From DASSHC01 sp035693105 (GTDB taxonomy: Bacteria > Chloroflexota > Chloroflexia > Thermomicrobiales > Thermomicrobiaceae): 10,990 nucleotides of DNA. The notes under the pieces were generated by a model that was given only the letters and a program-made list of their open reading frames with translations, ran no database searches and was not told where the DNA came from. The DNA is taken from NCBI GenBank assembly GCA_035693105.1, contig DASSHC010000300.1, positions 1 to 10,990 of the forward strand, in the 5' to 3' direction. Positions 1 through 7,167 of this stretch are shown here, piece after piece. The translations under genes were made by a program, and so were the position numbers. Position 1 is the first letter of the stretch. The number at the start of each line of letters is the position of its first letter.

Positions 1-1904
1 CCATCGCGGTCCCGGCGCGGGCGGTGCCGGGGGTGGTCCGGCAGGCGCTCGACGCCGGGGCGAAGGCCGGGATCGCGTTCGGCAGCGGCTTCGCGGAGGC
101 GGGCGACGAGGGCCGGGCGCTGCAGGCCGAACTGTGCGCGCTCTGCGGCGCGCGCTTCCCGCTGATCGGGCCGAACTGCCTCGGCGTGATGAGCTACCCC
201 GGCAACGCGGCGCTCTGGGCCATCCCGATCGGAGGGCGGCGCGCGGCCGGGTCGGTGGGACTGGTGGCGCAGAGCGGCAACATGGCGCTGACGCTGATGG
301 CCTCCAGCCGCGGATTGCCGCTAGCCTACGTCGTCTCGGCCGGCAACCAGGCCGTAGTCGACGCGGTCGACGTGATGAGCTTCTTGCTGGCCGATCCCGG
401 CGTGCGGGTGATCGCCGCCGTAATCGAGGGTCTGGCCGATGTGGCCAAGTTCCGCCGCGTTGCCGCTCGGGCCGTCGAGCGCGAGGTGCCGATCGTGGCG
501 CTCAAGCTCGGCCGTTCGGAGAAGGCCGGCCGCGCGGCGGTGGCCCACACCGGCTCGCTCACCGGCTCGGATCAGCTCTACGACGCGCTCTTCAAGCAGT
601 ACGGTGTGGTCCGCGTCGACGATCTGGACGAATTGATGGAGACAGCCAAGCTCCTGGCCGCCGACCGGCGTCCCGCCGGCGCCGGGTTGGGCGTCTTCGC
701 CAGCTCCGGCGGCGAGTGCGGGCTGATGGCCGACCTGGCGGCCGCCAGTGGCGTCGAGCTGCCCGAGCTGCCAGCGGAGACGCGAGCCGACCTGCTCGAT
801 CTCCTGCCGCCCTTCGCCAACCCGCTCAACCCGCTCGACATCACCGCCTCGGGCTGGGGCAACCGCGAGCTCTACGGCAGCGTCGCCACGCTGCTGGCCA
901 AGACGCCGGGCGTCGACATCGTCGCCTGCGTCGGCGACACCACGCGCAGCTCCGGCCCGCTCGGTGCGACCGGCTGGGACAAGATGATCGCCGGGCTGGC
1001 CGACGCGCGGGCGCGGAGCGACAAGCCAATCGCGCTGATCAACACCATCAGCGACGTCGCCTACGAGCTGACCGACGCGCTGGCCGAGCGGGGAGTGATC
1101 CAGCTCTCGGGCGCGCGCACCGCCGCCCGCGCCATCGGCCACGCCGGCCGCTACGCCCGCTGGCGGCAAGAGCGCGGCGTCCTGCATAGCGCGCACCCTG
1201 TCGATGCCGAGCGGCGGGCCGGCGCGCTCGCGCTGCTGCCCTCAGCCGGCAGCGGCGGCATGCCAGAGTCGGTCAGCAAGGAACTCCTGCGGCGCTACGG
1301 CATCCCGGTCCCCCGGGGCGGGCTGGCCGGGAGCGTCGCGGAGGCGCTGGAGCTGGCCCATGAGGTCGGCTATCCGGTCGTGCTGAAGATCGAGGCCGAG
1401 GGCGTGCACCACAAGACCGAGGTGGGCGGCGTCGCGCTGGGCATCGCCTCCAACGAGGATCTGCGAGCGGAATACGCCGCGCTGCTGGCGCGGGTCGCCG
1501 CGCGTGCGCCCGAGGCTCGGATACACGGCGTGCGGGTCGAGCGGATGGTCTCGGGAGCGATCGAGCTGATCGTGGGCGGGCGCAACGACGCACTCTTCGG
1601 CCCGGTGGTCGTCGCCGGGCTCGGCGGCGTGCTGGCCGAGGCGCTCCAGGATGTCTCCACCCGCCTCGCGCCGATCGACGCCAAGGAAGCGCGGCGGATG
1701 CTCGCTGAGTTGCGGGGCGCGGCGCTGCTCGGCCCGTTCCGCGGCCGGCCGGCGGTCGACATCGCGGCCGCGGCCGACGTGATCGAGCGCGTCTCCCAGC
1801 TCCTGAGCGAACTGCCCGAGATTCAGGAGCTGGACCTCAACCCGCTGCTGGTCGGCCTCGAAGGCGAGGGCTGCGTGGCGGCCGACGCCCTGGTCGTCGT
1901 CTGA
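1..1904 (+). CDS. Acetate/acyl-CoA synthetase, NDP(ADP)-forming, fused alpha-beta type; 5' end outside window
   Basis: Family role: interconverts an acyl-CoA plus NDP and phosphate with the free acid, CoA and NTP in the cytoplasm, through phosphohistidine intermediates. The frame is open from base 3, and the codons before the first possible GTG (24) already encode family-like sequence (IAVPARAVPGVV). The true start therefore lies upstream, and roughly the first 80 residues of the CoA-binding domain are missing. Numbering from the codon at 24: the end of the CoA-binding domain with GPNCLG at 49-54; succinyl-CoA-ligase-like domains with AQSGNMAL near 80-90; the probable phospho-acceptor H175 in AHTGSLTGSD; a linker near 395-405; then an ATP-grasp domain from about 410 with HHKTEVGGV (H462-H463) and the terminal motif ELDLNPLL near 603. 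Alpha and beta parts are fused in one chain, and both histidine regions are intact. The acyl substrate cannot be read from the sequence. A DinB-like gene follows 55 bp downstream on the same strand. Confidence 0.9.
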   Translation, partial: IAVPARAVPGVVRQALDAGAKAGIAFGSGFAEAGDEGRALQAELCALCGARFPLIGPNCLGVMSYPGNAALWAIPIGGRRAAGSVGLVAQSGNMALTLMASSRGLPLAYVVSAGNQAVVDAVDVMSFLLADPGVRVIAAVIEGLADVAKFRRVAARAVEREVPIVALKLGRSEKAGRAAVAHTGSLTGSDQLYDALFKQYGVVRVDDLDELMETAKLLAADRRPAGAGLGVFASSGGECGLMADLAAASGVELPELPAETRADLLDLLPPFANPLNPLDITASGWGNRELYGSVATLLAKTPGVDIVACVGDTTRSSGPLGATGWDKMIAGLADARARSDKPIALINTISDVAYELTDALAERGVIQLSGARTAARAIGHAGRYARWRQERGVLHSAHPVDAERRAGALALLPSAGSGGMPESVSKELLRRYGIPVPRGGLAGSVAEALELAHEVGYPVVLKIEAEGVHHKTEVGGVALGIASNEDLRAEYAALLARVAARAPEARIHGVRVERMVSGAIELIVGGRNDALFGPVVVAGLGGVLAEALQDVSTRLAPIDAKEARRMLAELRGAALLGPFRGRPAVDIAAAADVIERVSQLLSELPEIQELDLNPLLVGLEGEGCVAADALVVV

Positions 1905-1959
1905 CTCCGGTCCTAGCGGTCAACGCGTTCCCAGCTCATACAGGGAAGGACGAGCCCAC

Positions 1960-2451
1960 GTGCCCGAGCGACAGCTCCCGATCGCGGAGATTCTCACTCT
2001 GCTCTCCGAAACCCCAGAGCGCATCGCCGCGCTCACGGCGGACCTGTCGCCGGCTCAATTGCGCGCGTCGCCGGCCCCTGACGAGTGGTCCGCGACAGAA
2101 GTGCTGGCGCATCTCCGCGCCTGTGCCGATGTCTGGGGCGGCTGCATCCAGCGGATCATCACCGAAGACGCAGCGACGCTGCGCGCGATCAACCCCCGCA
2201 CCTGGATCAAGCAGACCGACTACCCCGAACTGGACTTCCACCCCTCGCTCGACGCCTTCACCGCCCAGCGCGCCGCGCTCCTGGCGCTGCTGGAGCCGCT
2301 GCCAGCCGAAGCCTGGTCGCGCTCCGCGACCGTCACCGGCGCCGGCAAGCCGCTCACGCGCACCGTCCACACCTACGCCCAGTGGCTCGCCCGCCACGAG
2401 CGCCCGCACGTCAAGCAGATCGCAAACACCGTCACGACCATGAATCTATAG
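1960..2451 (+). CDS. DinB-superfamily (DinB/YfiT-like) protein
   Basis: A 163-residue soluble protein predicted to be a four-helix bundle of the DinB/YfiT type. It has an N-terminal helix, then DEWSATEVLAHLRAC at 41-55 with H51, and a C-terminal helix with RHERPHVKQI at 145-154. H51 plus the H146-x3-H150 pair match the usual three-histidine metal site of this fold. Members include thiol-dependent S-transferases and many stress-linked proteins with no known reaction, so no substrate is proposed. The start is the GTG at 1960, preceded by GGAAGGA at 1944-1950 with about 9 nt of spacing, and the length is normal for the family. The gap to the upstream synthetase is only 55 bp with no obvious terminator, so co-transcription is possible. 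The fold assignment is fairly secure; the function is open. Confidence 0.8.
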   Translation: MPERQLPIAEILTLLSETPERIAALTADLSPAQLRASPAPDEWSATEVLAHLRACADVWGGCIQRIITEDAATLRAINPRTWIKQTDYPELDFHPSLDAFTAQRAALLALLEPLPAEAWSRSATVTGAGKPLTRTVHTYAQWLARHERPHVKQIANTVTTMNL

Positions 2452-2504
2452 TGCTGCCCAATTCGAGCATGGTGCAGAGTTATCGGCCAACCTGTCAGGG
2501 CGGA

Positions 2505-2580
2505 GAGATGCTTCGCTGCGGCTCAGCATGACCGGGGAGGCGGCTCCTTTACCCTGTCAACCTGAGGCCGCAGCCGAAGA
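2505..2580. repeat. Inverted pair of the TGTCA..CTGAG..CCGCAGC..GAAG intergenic repeat
   Basis: The minus-strand copy at 2505-2532 reads GTCATGCTGAGCCGCAGCGA followed by AGCATCTC. The plus-strand copy at 2555-2580 begins TGTCAACCTGAGGCCGCAGC. The two face each other across about 22 bp and could form a cruciform or hairpin. The same unit occurs again as a facing pair at 8649-8746, so this is a dispersed element and not a chance palindrome. It lies in the gap between two converging genes. Confidence 0.75.
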
Positions 2581-2587
2581 GCCTGCC

Positions 2588-2639
2588 CCTTCGACAGGCT
2601 CAGGGCAAGCTCTGAGCTTGGTTCTGAGCTTGCCGAAGG
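2588..2639. repeat. CTTCGACAGGCTCAG / CTGAGCTTGCCGAAGG palindromic repeat element
   Basis: The left arm CCTTCGACAGGCTCAG (2588-2603) and right arm CTGAGCTTGCCGAAGG (2624-2639) are inverted repeats with 14 of 16 bases paired. Between them is a second perfect inverted repeat, CAAGCTC-T-GAGCTTG (2606-2620). This matches a repeat widespread in environmental bacterial genomes, recognisable from the spurious peptides it encodes when translated (SLSKG, ACPEPVEG). It is followed by AGGGATCTCCCT (2640-2651), a small palindrome. It probably forms RNA hairpins in transcripts from the converging flanking genes. Confidence 0.8.
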
Positions 2640-2651
2640 AAGGGATCTCCC

Positions 2652-2791
2652 TGCTGCGGTCAATTGTCCTGCTTGGGAAACAGAACCCTCCATCCCAACC
2701 ATGTTGCGCCTCACGCATTCTGCCTGCGCGACCGCGAACCGTCCGCCTTGTCCACCCTCTGCCGTCGGTCGCCATCGGCCATCTGATGTCC
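2652..2791. other. Gene-free remainder of the 2452-2791 gap
   Basis: The intergenic region 2452-2791 is 340 bp between two converging genes. Apart from the two repeat clusters at 2505-2639, I see no coding frame with a ribosome binding site, no tRNA and no classic hairpin-plus-T-tract terminator in it. Open frames that cross it also run antisense through the secreted-protein gene. Confidence 0.5.
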
Positions 2792-4429
2792 TTACCAGCC
2801 GGCGGCTTGGAGTTGCCGCGTCCCGAGCAGCCGCAATTCCACCTTGTACGGCTCGGGGTTCTCGGGGTGATACTCAAAGACCGCTCGCTCGAAATACTGC
2901 ACCGTCAAGCCGCTGGCGGGGTCGGTGAACTCCTCGCTGAGCGGGTAGCCGAAGAGGGCGAGACTCTCTCGATACGAGACGCCGGGGTCGCCGAAGTCGA
3001 GCCCATGCGACTGCCAGTACGCCTTGAACCCACGGCAGAGCCGGTGGCCGGTGGCCGGCACGAAGACGCAGTCGGCATTGGACGGTGTGCCAGGCGGCAG
3101 CGGTTGGAAGGGCTGGGTGCTGTCGAGGCTCCGCTGGGCCGCGTCCGCGGCGCCGAGCCGACCCAGCTCGACCTCGTAGGGCGTGCCCTTGAACTCCGGG
3201 TGATACTCGAAGCGCTGGCGCTCGACGTACTGCACCGTGTAGCCCCCCTGGGTGAACTCCTCGGTCAGGGGATAGCCGAAGACCGGCAGACCGCCGCTCT
3301 GCTGCCAGAAGCTGCGAAAGCCAGCGCCCAGGTAGTGGCCAGTCGGGGGGTAGTAGGTCCAGTTTGGATCACTCGTGCCTGGATTGGGGAGCGGGGCGCT
3401 CGGCAGCAAGTCGTGGATGGGGCGCGCCTGCGGGATGCCGCCATAGCTGTAGGGCAGCGTTTGCATCCAGACCAGAACACCCCCACGCGTGCGCGGCGCC
3501 CAGTTGAACTCGTTGGCGTTGACGGCCGCGGCAAAGAAGCTGTCGCTGGCGATGTCGTAGGCAACGACCGACCGCTGCTGGAGCCCGGCGCTGTTCAGTT
3601 GGGTGTCCTCCCAGAAGACGTAGCGGCCGTCGGTGGTGGGCGTGGTGCCGTGGCCGCTGAGGACGCGGTCCGCGGTGGGGTTGGCGAGATCGATCAGGTG
3701 CACCTGGCTATTGGCGGCGTAGACGACCGACTGGCCGCCAATATCGTACCCGCCGCCGTCCTGGTAACGCCCAGCGGCGCCCGCGATCGTGGCTGGTGTG
3801 CCGCCGTTCAAGTCCGCTAGCCAGAGATCGGTCCCGACGCTCCAGAGGACATGGCTCCCGGAGATCTCCGGCCGTCCGACGCTTGTCACACTGCTGGGAA
3901 AGGTGCCGAGCACCAGCGGCGAGAACGATGTGGAGAGGTCCGTGGCCAGGACCGCCCAGGGAGCCAGGAGGTCGCTCGGATCGTGGTTGACCCAGACGAG
4001 CCAGTTGCCCGAGAGCGACGGCTCCAGTTGCTCCCCCGTCGTGTTCGGCAGGGTGAGCGGCGTACCCGTGGCGAGATTGACCCCGCCCAGCCGAGTCGGA
4101 CCCGCGACGCCGCCGGGCGGAACCGGTTCGTCCAGTGCCTCCCAGACCAGGCGATCCCCGCTGACATCCGGATGATCGACGTAGCTGGCCACCGTTTGGG
4201 GCTGCTGGGCGCCAATCGTTTGCACGTAGAGCGTGGGATAGTAGTAGTACTCGATCCAGGCGATCGTGGTGCCATCGGTGCGCGGGCTGGACACCGTCGG
4301 CGGCACCGCGCCCACCGGCGGGGCGGTGCTCAGGGCGACCGCGAGCAGGCCCGCGACCAGCAGGAAAGGCGCGCCGAGGCGGGCGGCGCCATGGTGCAAG
4401 ACTCCCAGCCTTCTCGTCAGCCAATGCAT
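2792..4429 (-). CDS. Secreted beta-propeller-like protein with two C-terminal Chloroflexota-type FGYPL/FEYHPE modules
   Basis: A 545-residue exported protein. The N-terminus has RR at 6-7, a hydrophobic run at about 20-36 and a likely signal-peptidase site after VGA (41). Residues 45-330 contain seven spaced copies of a (P/T)x(I/V/T)(S/D)G-x3-(V/L/A)(W/Y/F) motif: TDGTTIAW, SGDRLVW, SGNWLVW, SGSHVLW, GGQSVVY, TDGRYVFW and RGGVLVW. This fits a seven-bladed TolB-like propeller. Residues 361-426 and 457-536 are two related modules: GHYL/GHRL, then GF..(F/Y)W, FGYPL(T/S)EEF, VQY(V/F)ER, F-EYHPE and VEL..LG. The second adds C454 and C465, which could form a disulfide outside the cell. The start is fixed by a strong AAGGAGG. 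The upstream hydrolase ends 56 bp away on the same strand. Function is unknown; a surface-binding or scaffold role is plausible but inferred. Confidence 0.85.
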   Translation of the reverse strand: MHWLTRRLGVLHHGAARLGAPFLLVAGLLAVALSTAPPVGAVPPTVSSPRTDGTTIAWIEYYYYPTLYVQTIGAQQPQTVASYVDHPDVSGDRLVWEALDEPVPPGGVAGPTRLGGVNLATGTPLTLPNTTGEQLEPSLSGNWLVWVNHDPSDLLAPWAVLATDLSTSFSPLVLGTFPSSVTSVGRPEISGSHVLWSVGTDLWLADLNGGTPATIAGAAGRYQDGGGYDIGGQSVVYAANSQVHLIDLANPTADRVLSGHGTTPTTDGRYVFWEDTQLNSAGLQQRSVVAYDIASDSFFAAAVNANEFNWAPRTRGGVLVWMQTLPYSYGGIPQARPIHDLLPSAPLPNPGTSDPNWTYYPPTGHYLGAGFRSFWQQSGGLPVFGYPLTEEFTQGGYTVQYVERQRFEYHPEFKGTPYEVELGRLGAADAAQRSLDSTQPFQPLPPGTPSNADCVFVPATGHRLCRGFKAYWQSHGLDFGDPGVSYRESLALFGYPLSEEFTDPASGLTVQYFERAVFEYHPENPEPYKVELRLLGTRQLQAAGW

Positions 4430-4433
4430 GGGA

Positions 4434-4441
4434 CCCTCCTT
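4434..4441 (-). promoter_or_regulatory. Strong ribosome binding site of the secreted protein gene
   Basis: On the minus strand AAGGAGGG lies directly before GTCC-ATG. It decides the ATG at 4429 as the start and suggests high translation for the exported protein. Confidence 0.75.
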
Positions 4442-4485
4442 CGCGACGACGCCCAGCGCGTGTTATCGAAAGCATCAGGAACGGC

Positions 4486-5307
4486 TCACGCGGGAGGAAT
4501 GACCTCAGCCAGGAATTGCCCCAGGACGTGATTGAATACCTCGGGCCGCTCCAGACTCGGCAAGTGCGCGGAATTCGGGATCGAGACGTGGCGGGCATTG
4601 GGAATCCCAGCCGCCATCACCCGCGCCATCTCGCGCATCGCCGGTTGATCCTGCTCACCGACCACGACCAGGGTCGGCACCTTTACCTCGCGCAGACGGC
4701 CGACTGCCGGTGGCTCTAACGGCTCCGGCCGCGCATCGACGTCGACCGCGACCTCGTAGACGTGTCGTGCCAGCCGCCGTGCCCGCTCCCGGAAGGCGGG
4801 GTCGAGATCCGTGTCCGTTCGAGATGGACCGTCAACCCACAGCCGCAGATCAACCGCGGCCGCGCGCTCGAAGTCCCCCGCCGTGAACGCCGCCTCGATC
4901 TCCGCCTCGTCGGCCGCCAGCTCCGCACCCCAGTCGTAGCCTCCGAGCGGTGCGCCGACCAGCACGAGCGCGCGAGCGATCTCGGGATACTGCAGCACCG
5001 CCTCAAGCGCGGTCTTGCCCCCGAAGGAGCTGCCGGCGATGACCGCCGGAACCGCTTCGAGCCGTTCGAGGAGGTCGCGCAGATCGGCACGCAACGAGAA
5101 CGGACCCGGCACCAGCGGCGTCTCGCCGAAGCCCCGCAGGTCGTAGCGGATGACCCGGTACTCGCCGGCGAAGAACCGCAGCTGCGGCTCCCACATGCGC
5201 CGGTCGGCGATGCCGGCATGCAGCAAGACGACCGGCTGGCCGCTACCCGCATCATCGACCGCCATCGGGACACCGTTGATCTCGACGCGGAGCGGAGCGC
5301 TGCTCAT
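4486..5307 (-). CDS. Alpha/beta hydrolase-fold protein
   Basis: A 273-residue cytoplasmic serine hydrolase of the alpha/beta fold, with no signal peptide. It shows the oxyanion-side HAG motif (H30) after the VVLL strand, and RYDLRGFGET at 54-63. The nucleophile elbow is G92-S-S94-F-G96, with S94 the likely nucleophile. The probable acid is D220 in VVGEQD, and the catalytic histidine is H248 in SAHLP. The lid region is about 125-200. The start is taken at ATG 5305-5307 because the fold begins at once (MSSAPLRVEINGVP). The frame stays open up to 5424, but that part overlaps a tRNA remnant and encodes the familiar tRNA-shadow peptide SSPITRS. The ribosome binding site is weak (GAAGGG about 12 nt upstream). 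It resembles 3-oxoadipate enol-lactonase-type and general esterase-like hydrolases, but the substrate cannot be assigned. It probably shares a transcript with the downstream secreted protein. Confidence 0.85.
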   Translation of the reverse strand: MSSAPLRVEINGVPMAVDDAGSGQPVVLLHAGIADRRMWEPQLRFFAGEYRVIRYDLRGFGETPLVPGPFSLRADLRDLLERLEAVPAVIAGSSFGGKTALEAVLQYPEIARALVLVGAPLGGYDWGAELAADEAEIEAAFTAGDFERAAAVDLRLWVDGPSRTDTDLDPAFRERARRLARHVYEVAVDVDARPEPLEPPAVGRLREVKVPTLVVVGEQDQPAMREMARVMAAGIPNARHVSIPNSAHLPSLERPEVFNHVLGQFLAEVIPPA

Positions 5308-5395
5308 GTGACGGACCGCCCTTCGTGTTGATGCTGACAATCGCGCAGGTTCAGCGGTTTGCCTGTGCGACCTTGTACCTGAGAGGGGTGAGCCT

Positions 5396-5445
5396 GGGGA
5401 GCGGGTGATGGGACTCGAACGCACGACATTCTGCCTGGGAAGCAG
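5396..5445 (-). pseudogene. Decayed tRNA-Gly(CCC) 3' part (possible att-type direct repeat)
   Basis: Positions 5396-5445 match 7164-7213, the 3' part of the intact tRNA-Gly, at 48 of 50 bases in the same orientation. Differences are at 5421 and 5435. The copy keeps the CCC anticodon, most of the anticodon stem, the T arm and the 3' acceptor strand CACCCGC. The change at 5421 puts a C-C mismatch in the T stem, and the outer anticodon-stem pair is lost. No GCGGGTG 5' acceptor strand lies upstream; only weak D-arm-like similarity (TTGGcGAG) continues to about 5457. It cannot make a working tRNA. It is either a degenerate duplicate or the scar of an element that integrated into the tRNA gene. Confidence 0.8.
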
Positions 5446-5860
5446 CGCTCGCCAAGTCTTCCATTTTCGACCCTACGCAGTCTGCCTACGCGGAGTCAGC
5501 ACGTTTGCCTCCACGGTACCGTAGCAGTCCACCGTGGTGAGCGCAATCCCTCCGTTTGCGTCCCATCTCGCACAAGAACGGTTCAATTGCCGTCTCGGCT
5601 ACTCTCTCAAAGCCTCTTGGCCTCGGAGTTCGGAACTGCGGCCATAGCGGCTTTAGAGCCCATAACGTGATCTCGCCCAGGGATGGATAGTTCTTGGTAT
5701 CGGGTTGTGTCGAAGTCGCGACTGGCTTCCATTTCACTCCAACCGGTTAGAGGCAGGTTCGCCGGGCGATCCAGACACGGTAACCGGCACGATAGCAGTG
5801 CGCTTTCCGTGGTCGATCCCTTGCCGACGGCCAGCACGTCTTGGATCGATCCGCGCAAGC
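5446..5860. other. A/T-richer gene-free stretch between tRNA remnant and aldolase gene
   Basis: By hand count 99 of 180 bases at 5581-5760 are G/C (55%), against 42 of 60 (70%) in a sample line of threonine synthase (8041-8100). It holds an inverted repeat CCACGGT (5511-5517) / ACCGTGG (5531-5537) that overlaps the palindrome ACGGTACCGT (5513-5522). A minus-strand open frame at 5486-5737 (83 codons, GTG start) has codon use unlike its neighbours and no proper ribosome binding site. I do not recognise its product and do not call it a gene. The region looks like degraded or foreign DNA. Confidence 0.5.
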
Positions 5861-6985
5861 TTAGCTCCCGGCCCGCTCCAGCAGCGCACCGATCGTCGCG
5901 GTGATCTCCGCGCGCGTGAGCGCCAGCGTGGCGTCGCCGACGGTGAACTCCCACTTCTGATACCCGGGCAGGGGCGTCGGCGCCAGGGCGCGAAGGACGC
6001 CGATGCCGGTCTCCTCCGCGATCTCGATGGCAGCGGCCAGCAGGCGGTCGCGGTCGCCCGGGAGGTAGAGGTGCATCATGTTCGTCTGCGGCGGGTTGGG
6101 CACGATCGCGATCTGGGGAAACGCCGCGAGATCGCTCGCGATCTCGACCGCCCGACGGTGATAGTCGGCCATCCGTCCCAGCCGCTGTTCGAGGCCGTGC
6201 CGCGCCGACAGCACGTAGGGAAAGAGCTGGAAGAGCCGACCACCCTGCCGGTGCTGCCAGACGCGCGCCTCGGCGATCACCTCCGCGGGGCCAGCCAACG
6301 CCGCGCCGGTCAGCCCGCCGAGCCCCTTGTAGAACGAGACGTAGACCGAATCGAACGGCGCGGCGATCTCGTGGTAAGGCCGCCCGTAGTACGGACCGGA
6401 CTCCCAGAGCCGGGCGCCGTCCAGATGGGTGGCGGCACCCCGCGCATGCGCCCAGTTGGTCAGGGCCAGAAGGTCGTCCCAGGGCGGCAGTTGGCCGCCG
6501 ATCTCGCGTTGGGGCAGCTCCAGCAGGAGCGCGGCGAGCGGCTCGGCAACCGCCTGGAGATCGTCGAGGGTCAGCAGGCGATCAGGCTGGCCGACCGCGA
6601 TCCCGCGCAGGTTGTGCAGCCGCTGATAGGCGTCGCCTTCGTGGAGATCGAGATGGTTCTTGGGGTGCATCGCGATGTTGGGGCTGCCGTGGCGCTCCGA
6701 CCAGACCCGGAGCGCGATCTGCTGCGCCAGGGTGCCGCTCGGCAGAAAGACCGCTGCCTCTTTGCCCAGCAGCTCGGCGATCCGCGCCTCGAACCCGGTG
6801 ATCAGTTCGCCCGTGCCGTAGCGGTCGGGGGCGAGGTCGGGGTCGGTCGTCTCGGCCAGCTCCAGCAGGATCTCGCGCGGCGAGCGCAGACCGTGCTGGG
6901 TGAGGAAGCGGGTGCACCCGCGCAACACCCGCTCGGCGCGCTCGCTGAGCGCCGCCGTCTGGTCGCCCCGATCTCCTGCAGCCAT
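5861..6985 (-). CDS. Threonine aldolase family PLP enzyme (beta-eliminating lyase superfamily)
   Basis: A 374-residue fold-type I PLP enzyme. Known members split L-threonine or L-allo-threonine into glycine and acetaldehyde, or act on related beta-hydroxy amino acids. Visible features are RYGTGE at 55-60 and FLPSGTLAQQ at 80-89 (cofactor phosphate region). The glycine-rich stretch is followed by HLDLHEGDAY at 111-120, and HLDGARLW at 187-194 carries the PLP-nitrogen aspartate D189. VSFYKGLGG at 216-224 has K220 as the likely Schiff-base lysine. It is somewhat longer than the E. coli LtaE type, with about 40 extra N-terminal residues, so it may belong to a sister subgroup with different specificity. 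The start ATG 6983-6985 is fixed by AAGGAG 7 nt upstream. A longer frame reaching 7225 runs through the tRNA and is spurious. It is transcribed in the same direction as tRNA-Gly and divergently from threonine synthase, consistent with threonine/glycine metabolism. Confidence 0.85.
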   Translation of the reverse strand: MAAGDRGDQTAALSERAERVLRGCTRFLTQHGLRSPREILLELAETTDPDLAPDRYGTGELITGFEARIAELLGKEAAVFLPSGTLAQQIALRVWSERHGSPNIAMHPKNHLDLHEGDAYQRLHNLRGIAVGQPDRLLTLDDLQAVAEPLAALLLELPQREIGGQLPPWDDLLALTNWAHARGAATHLDGARLWESGPYYGRPYHEIAAPFDSVYVSFYKGLGGLTGAALAGPAEVIAEARVWQHRQGGRLFQLFPYVLSARHGLEQRLGRMADYHRRAVEIASDLAAFPQIAIVPNPPQTNMMHLYLPGDRDRLLAAAIEIAEETGIGVLRALAPTPLPGYQKWEFTVGDATLALTRAEITATIGALLERAGS

Positions 6986-6992
6986 CTGATTA

Positions 6993-6998
6993 CTCCTT
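6993..6998 (-). promoter_or_regulatory. Ribosome binding site of the aldolase gene
   Basis: AAGGAG on the minus strand sits 7 nt before ATG 6985. It rules out the longer frame that begins inside the tRNA gene. Confidence 0.7.
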
Positions 6999-7167
6999 AG
7001 CCGACGGCGTCGGTGCTGGCGATTTGGGCCGCCGCCAAGTATCGCCCGCGCAGTCGCATGCTGCCTCGGGCATGACAACCCGTCTGCCGCGAATTGCCCA
7101 AGATAGACGGCCCAAAGCGCGCGTTTGGCGTTCTGCGACGGGGATTCGACCACGAAACAGGCGGGGG

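Noticed and set aside
2505..2639. Repeat cluster as a CRISPR array
   Set aside because: The units are inverted and heterogeneous, without regular direct spacing or unique spacers, and no cas genes are nearby.
2528..3820. Long plus-strand open frame (430 codons) across the repeat cluster and antisense to the secreted-protein gene
   Set aside because: Its N-terminal part is repeat-derived sequence and the rest is the reverse strand of a well-supported gene. The product is Arg/Gly/Ala-rich without domains, a usual result of GC-rich DNA.
5308..5424. Longer N-terminus for the alpha/beta hydrolase starting in the tRNA remnant
   Set aside because: The extra residues are again tRNA-shadow sequence, and the hydrolase fold starts right after ATG 5307.
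5486..5737. 83-codon minus-strand open frame as a small gene
   Set aside because: It has no separate ribosome binding site, atypical codon use and no recognisable motif. It is kept only as part of the description of the odd intergenic stretch.
5705..7000. Long plus-strand open frame (431 codons) antisense to the aldolase gene
   Set aside because: The minus strand has PLP-enzyme motifs, a good ribosome binding site and correct length. The plus-strand product has no recognisable feature.
7080..7140. tRNA-Leu-like words on the minus strand (GTCGCAGAACGCCAAACGCG) just after tRNA-Gly
   Set aside because: They resemble the 5' half of a leucine tRNA, but no acceptor stem, anticodon stem or T arm can be paired, so similarity is probably chance.
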